A DNA stretch of 64,000 nucleotides from Seonamhaeicola sp. ML3 (GCF_023273855.1 NZ_CP096884.1:3286001-3350000); one strand, 5' to 3'. Positions 6,603 to 16,676 are shown, counted from the stretch's first letter. The notes: a model not told the origin generated them from the sequence alone. Numbers and translations: made by a program.

Positions 6603-8321
6603 ATGTCAAATATTAGAATCAATTCTATATCAATAAAGAATTATCGTTCATTTGGAGAGGGACAAGATTTTTCATTTCCTAGTGTAGATTATTTAAAACC
6701 GACTGCAATTGTTGGTTATAATAATTCTGGAAAAACTAATCTTATGAGTGCAATTCTCTATGGTATTGGTGAAAAATTTATAAGTGAAAAAACGTTTGAG
6801 AAAATTGACCTTCATAATTTAGATATTGATAATCAAATCGAAATTGTTTCGAACTTGTCTGGCAGTAATTATGGGGTTGATTACAGAGGAAACCCTAAAT
6901 CAATTTCAGGGGAATACACAATATCATCGCAATTAGATGATAATGAAATAAAATCAAAAATTAGTAAATCATTTTTTGGAGCAAATAAACACTATGGCAT
7001 TTTCTATGTCAATTTCCACAATATAAAAGAGGAAATTATAACTCAGAAAACAAGTTGGGGAAACATTCGCTCATTTCTTGGTCGTCATATTCAAAAACTT
7101 GTAGATTCGGATGGCACAATGCAAGTAAAAAAAAGTGTGTTCGAGTCAGAAGTATCTGAAAGTACAGATAAAGTATTAGAAGAATCTGCTTTAAGTGAAT
7201 TCATAGAAATAATTAGAAAAAACTACTCAACGAACTTAAGGAACAATGATTGTAAAGTAGATTTTGGATTACCTAGTTACGAGGACATATTCTTAAAAAT
7301 GATGTTTAAAATTGGATTAAATGGTAACATTGACAACTTAATTCCAATTGACTATTTTGGAGATGGTTTTATTTCAATGTTTGTAATGGCAGTTATTCAA
7401 TCAATAGCGGAATCAAACAATGAGGATAAGTGTCTATTTTTATTTGAAGAGCCTGAAAGCTTCCTACACGAAAATCATCAGGAATATTTCTACAAAACTG
7501 TATTATGTGGTCTATCTGAAAAGGGACATCAAGTAATTTATACTACACACTCAGATAGAATGATTAATCCGTTTGATACAAGAGGGTTAATAAGACTTGA
7601 AATGGATGATAACAATCAAACTATTTGTAAATACAACGAAATTCAAAATTTCAATGTAGAACAAGTTGATGAAGAAACGGGAGAAGTTATTACCCTATCA
7701 AGATATAATGAATTTATAAAAACAGTAGAACCAAATTTAAACAGATTACTGTTTAGTAGAAAGGTAATACTTGTTGAGGGGCCAAATGATGTATTAGTTT
7801 ACAAGAATGGAATTAAGAAGAAAATTATTGACTTTATCACTTTAGATGAAACAATAGAAAATAAAGAAAAGTATGCAGATGCATACCTTAATTTTGAAAA
7901 CATCTCTTTTATTTGTCATCATGGAAAAACCACTGCTTTATACTTGATTGAGCTATGTAAACATTTTGATGTTGACCACTTCGTTATTAATGATTGGGAT
8001 TTTGAATCAGAAGAACTCACAATTGAAGAGGTTTCTATTTTTGAAACCTTGGCAGACTTAAAACAAAGTGATTTATATATAAATAGTCCGAGTAAATCAA
8101 TGATAACTAATAATTGGAATCTTATTAATGCTACATCCGGTAATATCCATTTTAATATAAAAAAGTTAGAATCAGTAATAGGTTATACTTCTAATGATAA
8201 AAGTAGTATTGGTATATGGAATTTGTTAGAGAGTAAAGAAGCAAATGACTTTAATGAAATGATAATACCTTATTCCTTATTAGAGTTTATTAAGTTAACT
8301 GAAAATGAAATAGTAGTGTAA
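6603..8321 (+). CDS. OLD-family ATPase/TOPRIM nuclease (cassette 1)
   Basis: 572 residues. An N-terminal ABC/SMC-type ATPase has Walker A GYNNSGKT (38-45), Walker B CLFLFEEPE (277-285) and the H-loop TTHSDRM (314-320). A C-terminal TOPRIM domain begins KVILVEGPNDVLVY (387-400). This layout is that of class 1 OLD (overcoming lysogenisation defect) nucleases, which are DNA nucleases with anti-phage roles. No UvrD-like helicase follows, so it is not a Gabija pair. It is the first cassette, nearest the entry site, where an integron's newest and best expressed cassette would be. Confidence 0.85.
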   Translation: MSNIRINSISIKNYRSFGEGQDFSFPSVDYLKPTAIVGYNNSGKTNLMSAILYGIGEKFISEKTFEKIDLHNLDIDNQIEIVSNLSGSNYGVDYRGNPKSISGEYTISSQLDDNEIKSKISKSFFGANKHYGIFYVNFHNIKEEIITQKTSWGNIRSFLGRHIQKLVDSDGTMQVKKSVFESEVSESTDKVLEESALSEFIEIIRKNYSTNLRNNDCKVDFGLPSYEDIFLKMMFKIGLNGNIDNLIPIDYFGDGFISMFVMAVIQSIAESNNEDKCLFLFEEPESFLHENHQEYFYKTVLCGLSEKGHQVIYTTHSDRMINPFDTRGLIRLEMDDNNQTICKYNEIQNFNVEQVDEETGEVITLSRYNEFIKTVEPNLNRLLFSRKVILVEGPNDVLVYKNGIKKKIIDFITLDETIENKEKYADAYLNFENISFICHHGKTTALYLIELCKHFDVDHFVINDWDFESEELTIEEVSIFETLADLKQSDLYINSPSKSMITNNWNLINATSGNIHFNIKKLESVIGYTSNDKSSIGIWNLLESKEANDFNEMIIPYSLLEFIKLTENEIVV

Positions 8322-8337
8322 AAAAGTACGAAAACAC

Positions 8338-8525
8338 AACAAGGTATAAAAAACATAGGGCGTTTGTGCTTCATTGAAAGGTCTGTGTGTTTTAACAAAG
8401 TCCGCTAAATATAAAATTTGGCGTTTATAGAAGAAAAGATAAAAGCAAAATATTCATATTTAGCTAAGTAATAAACCGAAACGAAAGTGCTTGTCACCTG
8501 CCCTACGTTTCTTATACTGAACGTT
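8338..8525 (+). repeat. Cassette recombination site R1 (attC-like)
   Basis: Left arm AACAAGGTATAAAAAACATA, right arm TACGTTTCTTATACTGAACG plus TT; the arms are imperfect inverted repeats about 140 bases apart. The cassette's start GTTGTGTTTC matches its end GAAAACACAAC in reverse complement. Confidence 0.75.
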
Positions 8526-8594
8526 AGCCACAAGCTGAAAAAAACACGAACAAGATTTAAAATTCGTACCTTTGAAAATTAAATATTTGCAAGT

Positions 8595-10181
8595 TTGAAA
8601 CAAAAAAGAGACAGATACGAAATGCACAAATATTGGGGAAAAAAACCCTCAAATAACCTTAAAGAATTAATTGAAAAATATTCAAATGAAGGAGATACTG
8701 TGCTAGACCCATTTTCTGGGTACGGAGTTTTCTGTTCAGAAGCATACATTTTAAATAGAAATGTAATCTCAAATGACCTTAACCCTGTTGCGAATTATAT
8801 TAATGTCCAACTTTTAGAAAAGGATATTGACTTAAAACTTCTTGAAAAACAGTGGGAAAAAATCAAAACTGAATTTCAACCATTTAATGAAAAATGGTTT
8901 AGTTTTATTTACAATGAAAAGCAAATTGAACTTACAACAATTTTAAGGGATAAAAATGACGTTCCATTAATGGGTAAATTCAAACCTATAGGTTCAAAAA
9001 AGTGTATTGAATTCAATTTTTCGAAAATTGAATCAAACGATTATCTCGAATTTGAAAAAAATCAAAAAATTACCGATTGGTTTCCAACCACAGAATTAAT
9101 TCAGAATTCTAGAATTTCTGCTAAAATCGGAATGAATGTATCTGACTTATTTACAAAACGAACTTTAGCTTGCCACGCAAGATTATTGCACTTAATAGAT
9201 AAACATTCTAAAGGCAAAGAAAAGGATTTTCTGAAAGTAGCTTTTACAGCTAATTTAGCAAATTGTTCAAAATTATTGCCACCTATAAAAAGCAGAGGTC
9301 CAATGGCACCAGGTGCGTGGATGACTGGTTTTTATATTGGAGAAACATACTTAGAAAATAATGTGCTTCATTATTTCGAAAATAGATTAAAAAAGATAAT
9401 CAAAGGAAAACAGGATTTCCTAAATCAATTTGAACCCGTTGGAGAATTTAACTTCTACCCAATAGAATACTCAAATTCTTATCAAACACTTCAAAATGAT
9501 GCTAAATCTTTGAATATAAAAAGTGATTCTATTGATTATGTTTTTACAGACCCACCATACGGAGATGCTGTACCTTATTTTGAACAAAGTGTTATATGGA
9601 ACTCTTGGTTAAAATTTATACCAGATTATGAAAATGAAATTGTAATATCTGACAGCAAAGAAAGAGAAAAGGATATTAATAATTTCGAAAAAGAAATTAA
9701 TCAAGCATTTTCAGAAATTCGAAGAGTTCTTAAACCAAACAAATATTTTTCACTGACATACCATTCTTTATCAGGTTCAGAATGGAAGGCTATTACAAAT
9801 GCTTGTATCAAAAATGGTTTTGAACTTAAAGATTATGAGTGGCTTGTTCAAAAATCCTTTACACCAAGACAAATTAACCGTCTAAAAACCGTAAAGGGAG
9901 ATGTTCTCGTTACACTACAAAAAAATCCTAATCCTGAACAGACAATCAACAAAACGGACAAAGAAGTAGCTAAATTATTCAAAGAACAGATAGAGTTATG
10001 GTTACTCGAAGAAGAAGGATTGGATACTAATGAAATATTTTTGAGGATAATGAAAAAGGTTTTTTCTGATAAAATAATTATTGGAGATGTTGACCTACTT
10101 AAAATATTAACAGAGAATTTTGAATTCTCGGAACAAAAGCAATGGATATTAAATGACCAATTTGAACTTCAAACAACTTGA
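8595..10181 (+). CDS. DNA methyltransferase of a restriction-modification cassette (cassette 2)
   Basis: 528 residues. MHKYWGKKPSNNL is followed by the SAM-binding motif DPFSGYGVFCSEAYI (near residue 37) and SNDLNPVANYI. The catalytic motif is TDPPYGDAVPYFEQ (near 318), typical of amino-methylating (N4C or N6A) DNA methylases. The start is a TTG at 8595; the next in-frame ATG would remove residues just before the conserved MHKYWGKK. The stop overlaps the endonuclease gene by 29 bases. It should protect host DNA from the partner; recognition sequence not readable. Confidence 0.82.
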   Translation: MKQKRDRYEMHKYWGKKPSNNLKELIEKYSNEGDTVLDPFSGYGVFCSEAYILNRNVISNDLNPVANYINVQLLEKDIDLKLLEKQWEKIKTEFQPFNEKWFSFIYNEKQIELTTILRDKNDVPLMGKFKPIGSKKCIEFNFSKIESNDYLEFEKNQKITDWFPTTELIQNSRISAKIGMNVSDLFTKRTLACHARLLHLIDKHSKGKEKDFLKVAFTANLANCSKLLPPIKSRGPMAPGAWMTGFYIGETYLENNVLHYFENRLKKIIKGKQDFLNQFEPVGEFNFYPIEYSNSYQTLQNDAKSLNIKSDSIDYVFTDPPYGDAVPYFEQSVIWNSWLKFIPDYENEIVISDSKEREKDINNFEKEINQAFSEIRRVLKPNKYFSLTYHSLSGSEWKAITNACIKNGFELKDYEWLVQKSFTPRQINRLKTVKGDVLVTLQKNPNPEQTINKTDKEVAKLFKEQIELWLLEEEGLDTNEIFLRIMKKVFSDKIIIGDVDLLKILTENFEFSEQKQWILNDQFELQTT

Positions 10182-11262
10182 TAAATGCTTTAGAGGAAAT
10201 GATTTCCCAAGCATAGAAAACGATTCTCTTGGAATCCGATTTTTAAAACTTCGTAGTATGTCTCGAAAAGACACTATGGAGGAATTCGCAGAATTACACG
10301 ATATAGATTTATCGGAACTAAAATCAAAAGAATATTTCGCACACTTGTTCGAATTGGAACAAATTAGTGATGATGAAATTAACGATTTTATTAATTCACA
10401 GTATGGAACAGAGAGAGCTGAAAGAATTGAAAATCAAGATTATTTAATTGACCAACTTAACAGATTACAACATTTTGACTGGGGAGGTTCATTCGGAAAC
10501 AGTCTTGAAAAAAACATAGTAAATAACTACGTTAAAAAAATTCAATCTTATGATTTAATTAACGAAGAAATTGAAGGAAATTTACTTTCTAGTTTAAGAG
10601 GTTATACTTTAAACTCTTGGTATAATCACTGGACTTCGATTCTGATTGAAGACCTTTTCAAAGACCACGAAACAGTATTGCCGACAGTAGGTTTGGTAAA
10701 AAAAATTGACTTCTTCATTAATGACATTCCTTTTGATTTAAAAGTCACATATTTCCCTGAACAACTATTAGCTGACAAATTGAAAGAAAGAGGTTATGGA
10801 AATGAACTTACAAGGTTAAAACAAATTTGTAGGAAATTAAAGATTTATATTCCTGATGACCTTAAAAGTAAAGCATTAAAACTTCACTTACATAACATAG
10901 TTTCAGAAGACCAAAGAAAAGAAGCTAAAGACTTTATTTCAGACTTAAACGAACACAAAAAGGCAATAATATCGGAAGCTGAAGAAAATCCAACAGAATT
11001 AAAAAGATGGTTTTATGAAAACCAAGGAGAAGCTAGATTTGATGCTTCTAACCGCTTCTTTTTAGTTTTGACAGACGAAAATGATATGTCTAATAGCTGG
11101 AAATTAAAAAGGAATATTGTCTACTTACGTGAAAAAATAAATCAGCATTTAGACAGCTTATCAATGGATATGTCTAGCCTAGAAACTGAATTTTATTGGA
11201 AAGGAGACCAAAAGACTTATAACTGTAAATCTGACATTTTGTTCATCAAGTACAGTGGATAA
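10153..11262 (+). CDS. Probable PD-(D/E)XK restriction endonuclease (cassette 2)
   Basis: 369 residues of no family I know by name. The context (overlap with a methyltransferase gene) and a plausible PD-(D/E)XK core support the call: an acidic residue in LIEDLFKDHETVLPT, then KKIDFFINDIPFDLKVTYFP near residues 190-210, where D and DLK fit the D-x(n)-(D/E)-x-K nuclease motif. No membrane segments. It would cut unmethylated DNA, making a type II system with the preceding methylase. Confidence 0.65.
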   Translation: MTNLNFKQLDKCFRGNDFPSIENDSLGIRFLKLRSMSRKDTMEEFAELHDIDLSELKSKEYFAHLFELEQISDDEINDFINSQYGTERAERIENQDYLIDQLNRLQHFDWGGSFGNSLEKNIVNNYVKKIQSYDLINEEIEGNLLSSLRGYTLNSWYNHWTSILIEDLFKDHETVLPTVGLVKKIDFFINDIPFDLKVTYFPEQLLADKLKERGYGNELTRLKQICRKLKIYIPDDLKSKALKLHLHNIVSEDQRKEAKDFISDLNEHKKAIISEAEENPTELKRWFYENQGEARFDASNRFFLVLTDENDMSNSWKLKRNIVYLREKINQHLDSLSMDMSSLETEFYWKGDQKTYNCKSDILFIKYSG

Positions 11263-11277
11263 AAAAAGCCAGTGGCT

Positions 11278-11401
11278 AACAATGTATAAAAATAATAGCG
11301 GTTTAATCGCTAAAACAAAAGTAAGTAAATACAAAAATGGTCTGTGTTTAACCGAAAAGTTAGTGAGTGAAAATCCGCTACTATTCTTATACTAGACCGT
11401 T
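11278..11401 (+). repeat. Cassette recombination site R2 (attC-like)
   Basis: AACAATGTATAAAAATAATA with GCGG, and CCGC with TACTATTCTTATACTAGACC then GTT, form a long imperfect stem. Start of cassette 2 (GTTAGCCAC) matches its end (GTGGCTAAC). Confidence 0.78.
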
Positions 11402-11410
11402 GGCTGTAAT

Positions 11411-11944
11411 ATGAAAAAAATCGCGATTATAATATTAGCATTAAGTTTCAACCTTGGATTTGGGCAAGTTGAAATTCCTTTTTTTGAACAAATCGCTTTT
11501 GATTTTTACAAAGACAGTTTATTGACAAAATTCCCTGTCGACAAGCGAATAAAAATTCCTAAATACACGACTGACTTTCACTTCTCTTCTTATAAATTTC
11601 AAGTTAATGAGTGTCTGTCTGGAGAATTATTGACAGAGGGAAAGGAACTGGAAATTTTTGGAATTTATGCTCTGGAACAAATGGATTTTGATTCCCCAAC
11701 TCACATAATGAATTATGACAACTTGGACAAAAAACAGTTTCGGATTAAAAAATCTAAAAGTAGTAGCGGTATGAATTTAAGAATTTCTCAACCATATCAT
11801 AAAAAAGATTATTTTGAGAATTTTTATGTAATTGTATCGGAAAACTATAAAAGAAAAAGCACCACTTATTATCTATTAATTGACAAAAATGGAAACGTAA
11901 ATAATTGGTGCAGGAAAGAATCGGAATTGGTAATAATATATTAA
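11411..11944 (+). CDS. Secreted protein of unknown function (cassette 3)
   Basis: 177 residues starting 10 bases after the R2 boundary GTT. An N-terminal signal peptide (MKKIAIIILALSFNLGFGQ) ends at a typical Bacteroidota G-Q cleavage site. The rest is polar with many aromatics and shows no recognised domain. As the only gene of its cassette it relies on read-through or a promoter I cannot identify. Confidence 0.7.
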   Translation: MKKIAIIILALSFNLGFGQVEIPFFEQIAFDFYKDSLLTKFPVDKRIKIPKYTTDFHFSSYKFQVNECLSGELLTEGKELEIFGIYALEQMDFDSPTHIMNYDNLDKKQFRIKKSKSSSGMNLRISQPYHKKDYFENFYVIVSENYKRKSTTYYLLIDKNGNVNNWCRKESELVIIY

Positions 11945-11967
11945 CGGATGGAAAAAATACTACAGCC

Positions 11968-12092
11968 AACAATGTATAACCGCAATTACGGCGGATTCGA
12001 CTACGTCCGAATCCACTCGGAATTGCTGACATCAGTGCTTAACCGAAAATTAACGCATATAAACCCGTAACTGACGGTTATACGAGACCGTT
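11968..12092 (+). repeat. Cassette recombination site R3 (attC-like, type A)
   Basis: Begins AACAATGTATAACCGCAATT and ends GACGGTTATACGAGACCGTT. Nearly identical to R7 (18251-18375) and R14 (27868-27992), including an internal hairpin GGATTCG/CGAATCC. Cassette 3 ends GTTGGCTGTA and TACAGCCAAC are complementary. Confidence 0.8.
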
Positions 12093-12118
12093 GGCAAACA
12101 TTTGACCCTCATATAAAA

Positions 12119-12790
12119 ATGAAAGAGCTTAAAGACAAACTCAAATTATGGCCTTTAAATTTCGTAAAGAAAAATCCTAAAACAACCCTTTGGATTTTAG
12201 GAGTCACATTACCTCTTTGTCTTTTATTCATTTTTGCAATACTATTTAATGGTGGTAGGATAAAATACAAGGAATATATCGATATTGACACTAGAAATAT
12301 AGAAATTGTTGACACTATTAAAGTTGTTGAATATGACACTATCAATAAAATAGTATATGACACCATAACAAAAGAGGTGGTAAGAACAATAACAAAAAAA
12401 AGACCTAGCAATAATATTACTAATGGTTCAAACTCTAATTTCGGTACAAATTCAGGTATTATTGGAGATAATGGAACAATAAATAATTTTGGCGAAAAAC
12501 CAATAACACTTTCGTTAAGAGAAAAACAAATCATACAAGATTCTTTAAATTATTATATTAATTCTAAATTAGACATAAACAAACGTATTAACTTAAACAT
12601 AGAGCAATCTAGCGGAAACATTAGGTCGTATGAAAAATCTATGTTGATTTCAGAGTATATTTTTGGAAAAAATAATCCGAATTATGGTAAGTTATCAACT
12701 TATGTAACAACTTCTCCTTTATATAAAAAATTCGTCTTTAAGGTCAATCCAGCTGACAATTCAATATCAATAATGGTGGGTAACTATTAA
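12119..12790 (+). CDS. Single-pass membrane protein of unknown function (cassette 4)
   Basis: 223 residues. One membrane segment near residues 23-45 (TTLWILGVTLPLCLLFIFAI) follows a basic N-terminus, so the bulk is probably periplasmic. A run of short repeats (VDTIKVVEYDTINKIVYDTI) suggests a beta or coiled spacer, then an Asn/Gly-rich linker and a small C-terminal domain. No family recognised. Confidence 0.65.
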   Translation: MKELKDKLKLWPLNFVKKNPKTTLWILGVTLPLCLLFIFAILFNGGRIKYKEYIDIDTRNIEIVDTIKVVEYDTINKIVYDTITKEVVRTITKKRPSNNITNGSNSNFGTNSGIIGDNGTINNFGEKPITLSLREKQIIQDSLNYYINSKLDINKRINLNIEQSSGNIRSYEKSMLISEYIFGKNNPNYGKLSTYVTTSPLYKKFVFKVNPADNSISIMVGNY

Positions 12791-12924
12791 TCATTTTTCA
12801 GTAACTCTTCATAAACCAATATTATTACGACTATAAATAAGCAATTCCAAAATTGAATAAAACCCAGAGCAGTAAGCCAACCAACGGTAACTGAACATAT
12901 ATATCCAAAAAAAGTTTTTATCAT
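12787..12924 (-). CDS. Small two-segment membrane protein on the opposite strand (cassette 4)
   Basis: 45 residues from MIKTFFGYICSVTVG, ending EELLKND, with two hydrophobic stretches. A longer reading starts at 13005, but that part runs into recombination site R4, so the internal ATG is preferred. The gene converges with the preceding one (4-base overlap) and is one of the few leftward genes in the array. Confidence 0.45.
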   Translation of the reverse strand: MIKTFFGYICSVTVGWLTALGFIQFWNCLFIVVIILVYEELLKND

Positions 12925-12950
12925 GATGAGTTTAAATAAAAACGTTTGCC

Positions 12951-13074
12951 AACAATGTGTAAAAACCATTGCTTCGGACATTTCCTTCGGAAAGTCCTCG
13001 TCCACTCCTAATTTTGTTTCTTTTTTCTTTCATTTTTCTCTAAATTTACGCAACGGATTCTTACACGAACCGTT
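12951..13074 (+). repeat. Cassette recombination site R4 (attC-like)
   Basis: AACAATGTGTAAAAACCATT and GGATTCTTACACGAACCGTT. The outer stem here is GTGTAA/TTACAC where most copies have GTATAA/TTATAC, a compensatory change. Cassette 4 ends GTTGGCAAAC and GTTTGCCAAC are complementary. Confidence 0.78.
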
Positions 13075-13106
13075 GTACGCAAGCTGAAAAAAGAGCCATC
13101 CCACAT

Positions 13107-13180
13107 TCAAGCACATTTGGTTTTTGCCGAAGCTCAACCCAACGCTGAAAAAACCAAAAGAGCTTGACTTCCCCACCGCC
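13107..13180 (+). repeat. Shared non-coding module at the head of cassette 5
   Basis: The segment from TCAAGCACATTT to GAGCTTGACTTCC resembles the head of cassette 10 (20305-20372) and the tail of cassette 5 (16677-16740). It contains CAAGC and GCTTG arms. Only the large multi-gene cassettes carry it. Confidence 0.5.
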
Positions 13181-13254
13181 ACCCGATATTGGAAAAATTA
13201 CAGTGAATATTCAATATCTAACAGGCAATAAATTCAGTGTATGAAAATGAATCA

Positions 13255-14532
13255 TTAGTTAATATTAAATCCTATGCGTACCCCAAAACTCTCGTATTTA
13301 CTATCACGCCAACTATTGTAAAAATCAACTCGCCAGTTGTCAAAAATTTTATCCATCCCAACACCAAGCTCAACATAATTTCCGCTAGCTTCTGTATAAA
13401 GATAATTTACCCCCACAACTGGTTGAAACTTTACTTCATCATAAATAGTATAGAGTGATTCAAAATAATGTTCGTAATGTCCCTGAATATAAAAATCTGC
13501 TGTACTATTACTATAATATTCCAATAACTGAAATTGGTTATTGCCATAAGTTCCATACACCGTTTCCTTCCCCTTAAAATGATTGAAATCTACAAAAGTC
13601 AGATTATCCTTTTTAAGGAAATCACCAACCTCAATAAAAAACCTTCCACGATTATAGCCTATTTCATAATCATCCTGAATACTTAAAGAAAGTTTTTCAT
13701 AAGAGACATCGCCACCAAGAATGTCATCATTAGCATTTGTATAGGAAAGTGTAAGTGCAGGATATTTCCCTTTGGATATCAATTGCCCTCTCTTTCTTTC
13801 TAAACGATGACCTATTTGCCAACGTAGCTCTGCCTCAAACACTACAGCCGTGTTTTTTTCAAAAGCTGTATTTGCAAGTTCCACATTTTCAGGGTTGTTT
13901 GATGTAAAGTCTTCATCGTCTTCATATTTGGTTAGATTGTTCAGAGGATTCCGCTCATTCCAACTAAAGGTTGTGCTTAAAAGAAAGTTTTTAAACGGAG
14001 ATACTGTTTGGCTAAATTCGATGTATGACCGCTCATAAGCTTTCAAGAAGTTTTCGCTAAAAGCGAAAGTGTACAAAGTGTTATTGAATGCGCTTAGTGT
14101 ACTTTCATCATATAGTTGTTCAATAGCTCGACCACCAGACAGTTCAAGCAGTCCATTCTTATTCGGATTGTAGAAATACTGTGTTTTCAATTGTGCTTGA
14201 AAACGTTCGTTCCCAAATCCATATCTGAGATTTGGATTTAAGCTAAAAAACCGACCATCTTGATAATTTTGAGTAAACTTTACCTGTGGGTTGAACACAA
14301 AACCTTCCACGGTGTTTGCTGAAAACAGCTCGAATGCATTTGAGATATACCAAACTTGGTTTTTCTCTGGATTCTCAAACAACACACCCGAAAATAGAAT
14401 TTGTGGAACACTAATAGCGTTAGTTTTCCTTTTTTGTGGTGTTTCACCATTCTGCGCCTGTAATGCTTGCATAAAAAAGATACAAACCAAAAGGACAAAT
14501 ATACTAATGCGATACGTTCTAATTGCTTTCAT
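13255..14532 (-). CDS. Outer-membrane beta-barrel protein, DUF5686 C-terminal-like (cassette 5)
   Basis: About 425 residues from MKAIRTYRISIFVLL, an N-terminal signal peptide ending ALQAQ. The rest is alternating polar and aromatic strands ending in a barrel-type C-terminus (SFGVRIGFNIN). FELFSANTVEGFVFNPQV resembles the barrel part of DUF5686 proteins, which usually also have an N-terminal carboxypeptidase-like domain that is absent here. It lies divergent to the LytS/LytTR pair, which may control it. Function unknown. Confidence 0.65.
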   Translation of the reverse strand: MKAIRTYRISIFVLLVCIFFMQALQAQNGETPQKRKTNAISVPQILFSGVLFENPEKNQVWYISNAFELFSANTVEGFVFNPQVKFTQNYQDGRFFSLNPNLRYGFGNERFQAQLKTQYFYNPNKNGLLELSGGRAIEQLYDESTLSAFNNTLYTFAFSENFLKAYERSYIEFSQTVSPFKNFLLSTTFSWNERNPLNNLTKYEDDEDFTSNNPENVELANTAFEKNTAVVFEAELRWQIGHRLERKRGQLISKGKYPALTLSYTNANDDILGGDVSYEKLSLSIQDDYEIGYNRGRFFIEVGDFLKKDNLTFVDFNHFKGKETVYGTYGNNQFQLLEYYSNSTADFYIQGHYEHYFESLYTIYDEVKFQPVVGVNYLYTEASGNYVELGVGMDKIFDNWRVDFYNSWRDSKYESFGVRIGFNIN

Positions 14533-14745
14533 AATAATTCGATTTGAAAATTGATACTGCAAATGAATTGAGAATCTGAATGTTGGAAAAGCAGTTTGTG
14601 TCGGGCGGGCAAATAATCATTTGAACTGCAATAATTCATTCACACGGCTATATTGCAACTCGCCAGATTCCATTTTTGGGAAATAAATTTATTTTAAATA
14701 TTTGCCATTCAATGAATTAATAATCGTTTCTTGTAAATACTATAT

Positions 14746-15783
14746 TTGAATACATTGAAAAAAGAAATCCTACTTATCGTCCTTTTTTATGCACTTATGG
14801 GTGTGTTCTATCAAGCTGTACTGAACATTGATATTGGTCGGTGGCTCAACCCAATGGGTATGATAATAAACTTCGTGCTCAAAGCTATATTGACCATTCC
14901 CTTGATTTGGCTTTTCTTTAAAAAACTAAGGTCACTTTCCATTTGGAAGAAAGGATGGCTACACCTAATCACAATGCCACTGTTTACATTGATATGGATT
15001 TATGTGTATTATGTACTCTGTGATTATTATGGCCTTTTTAGGCTTCAAGGGCAACGCGTGGTTTGGGATGTGTATCTAACCCTTCTTTTTTATGCGATTC
15101 AATTTGGCATTTTTCACATCTATATATATTCCAAAGAACTCAGGGAACAAGAATTATTGTCTGCTGAACTGAAACGATTGAATGCAGAAAGCGAACTATC
15201 GGCTCTAAAAGCACAATTAAATCCCCACTTTTTGTACAATGTGTTCAACACAATAAACTCTGCTATACCAACGACGGCGAAAAATGCCCGAAATATGGTC
15301 AACGAACTTTCGGATTTGTTTCGATATCAATTAAAAGCTTCTCGAGAAAAACGAATACCTCTGGAAGAAGAACTGGAATTTGTTAGAAAATATCTGGATT
15401 TGGAAAAAGAACGATTTGGAAAGAGGCTGACTTATGAGATAATTGCTGACAGAGAATCAGCAGAGCTACTAATACCACCTATCATTATTCAACCTATAGT
15501 TGAAAATAGTGTAAAGCACGGTATCTCGCCACAAATAGAAGGCGGTCATATTACAATTAATGTGACCCGTCGTAATGATGAGCTCGAAATTTCTATCTCC
15601 GATACAGGTAAGGGCATTAATGGTGAATCAAAAGATACATTGTTAAGCAAAGGCGTTGGACTATCCAACACTAATGAAAGACTTATAAAAATATACGGAA
15701 CAGGAATAAAACTAACAGAAAACAAGCCCAAGGGACTGTGTGTAAAATTTTCCATTCCGTTAGAAAAAATTGAAACACAATGA
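14746..15783 (+). CDS. LytS-type sensor histidine kinase (cassette 5)
   Basis: About 345 residues: four hydrophobic N-terminal segments (to about residue 130), a coiled stretch (ELREQELLSAELKRLNAESE), then the His_kinase domain with LKAQLNPHFLYNVFNTI, where the His is the likely phospho-acceptor. The ATPase has IIIQPIVENSVKHGI and DTGKGIN. No ATG is available at the start: TTG at 14746 overlaps a TATATTTG promoter-like box (14741-14748), so TTG at 14755 may be the real start. The stop overlaps the regulator gene (ATGA). Confidence 0.88.
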   Translation: MNTLKKEILLIVLFYALMGVFYQAVLNIDIGRWLNPMGMIINFVLKAILTIPLIWLFFKKLRSLSIWKKGWLHLITMPLFTLIWIYVYYVLCDYYGLFRLQGQRVVWDVYLTLLFYAIQFGIFHIYIYSKELREQELLSAELKRLNAESELSALKAQLNPHFLYNVFNTINSAIPTTAKNARNMVNELSDLFRYQLKASREKRIPLEEELEFVRKYLDLEKERFGKRLTYEIIADRESAELLIPPIIIQPIVENSVKHGISPQIEGGHITINVTRRNDELEISISDTGKGINGESKDTLLSKGVGLSNTNERLIKIYGTGIKLTENKPKGLCVKFSIPLEKIETQ

Positions 15784-16511
15784 AAAAGGTAATTATCGTT
15801 GATGACGAGGAGCCAGCAAGAAAGCTGATTAAAGAATTTTTACAACCCCATAAAGACTTGGTCATTATTGAAGAATGCAACAATGGTGTTGATGCGGTAA
15901 AGGCCATAAATACCTTTAAACCAGATTTAGTATTTCTAGATATTCAGATGCCAGGGTTTACAGGTTTTGAAGTATTACAACGTTTAGATAAAATGCCACA
16001 AATCATCTTCTCAACGGCCTATGACCAATATGCGTTTAAAGCCTTTGAGGTTCACGCTGTGGACTACCTTTTAAAACCTTTTAAGCAAGAACGGTTTGAC
16101 GAAGCCGTTCAAAAAATTATGGATAATGATAAGGGGTATTTATCTCAGTTACAAAACTTGGTAAGCGGTTTAAACGAACAAGAAACTCATTTAACCAATA
16201 TTTTGGTATCGGTTCGGAATAAGCTCATAAATATTCCTGTTGACACCATTATTTACATTAAAGCAGATGGCAATTATGCAAAACTGATTTTAGAAAAGGA
16301 TTCGCACTTAACGAGTTACGGTCTTTCAAAACTGGAAGAAAAACTGAACACCCAACAATTCATCAGGGTACATCGGTCAACCGTAATCAATATCAATGCG
16401 GTAAAGGAAGCCTACAGTTATCCTTCGAGTTACGAGCTCATTATGACCAATGGAGATATTGTCAAAGTTAGCCGAAGCTATTTGGAAAACATCAGGAAGT
16501 TAATTGTTTAA
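15780..16511 (+). CDS. LytTR-family response regulator (cassette 5)
   Basis: 243 residues. The receiver domain has VDDEEPARK, the phospho-Asp in PDLVFLDIQMPGFTG and the K in YLLKPFKQERF. A C-terminal LytTR DNA-binding domain follows (IIYIKADGNYAKLIL ... FIRVHRSTVINI). Together with the overlapping LytS-type kinase it forms a complete two-component system; the divergent barrel gene is a plausible target. Confidence 0.92.
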   Translation: MKKVIIVDDEEPARKLIKEFLQPHKDLVIIEECNNGVDAVKAINTFKPDLVFLDIQMPGFTGFEVLQRLDKMPQIIFSTAYDQYAFKAFEVHAVDYLLKPFKQERFDEAVQKIMDNDKGYLSQLQNLVSGLNEQETHLTNILVSVRNKLINIPVDTIIYIKADGNYAKLILEKDSHLTSYGLSKLEEKLNTQQFIRVHRSTVININAVKEAYSYPSSYELIMTNGDIVKVSRSYLENIRKLIV

Positions 16512-16676
16512 AATCTTCTCTCTTTAATCAATAGTTTCACTTAAAGGAAAGCCATATTAATTATCAAAAACGAACTGTTATGAAAATCAAGATAATCGTA
16601 TTATTTCTAATATACATTACCAGAAATTTAAACAATTAGAATGGAGTACCTAAAACCAAAGCTAGTTCAAGCACTT

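Noticed and set aside
11754-12032. Minus-strand reading frame with SGFGRSRIRRNCGYTLLA (also at 27645-27941)
   Set aside because: It is only the translation of the type A recombination sites R3 and R14.
12109-12534. Minus-strand 141-residue frame
   Set aside because: Shadow of the membrane-protein gene 12119-12790, which has the better start and context.
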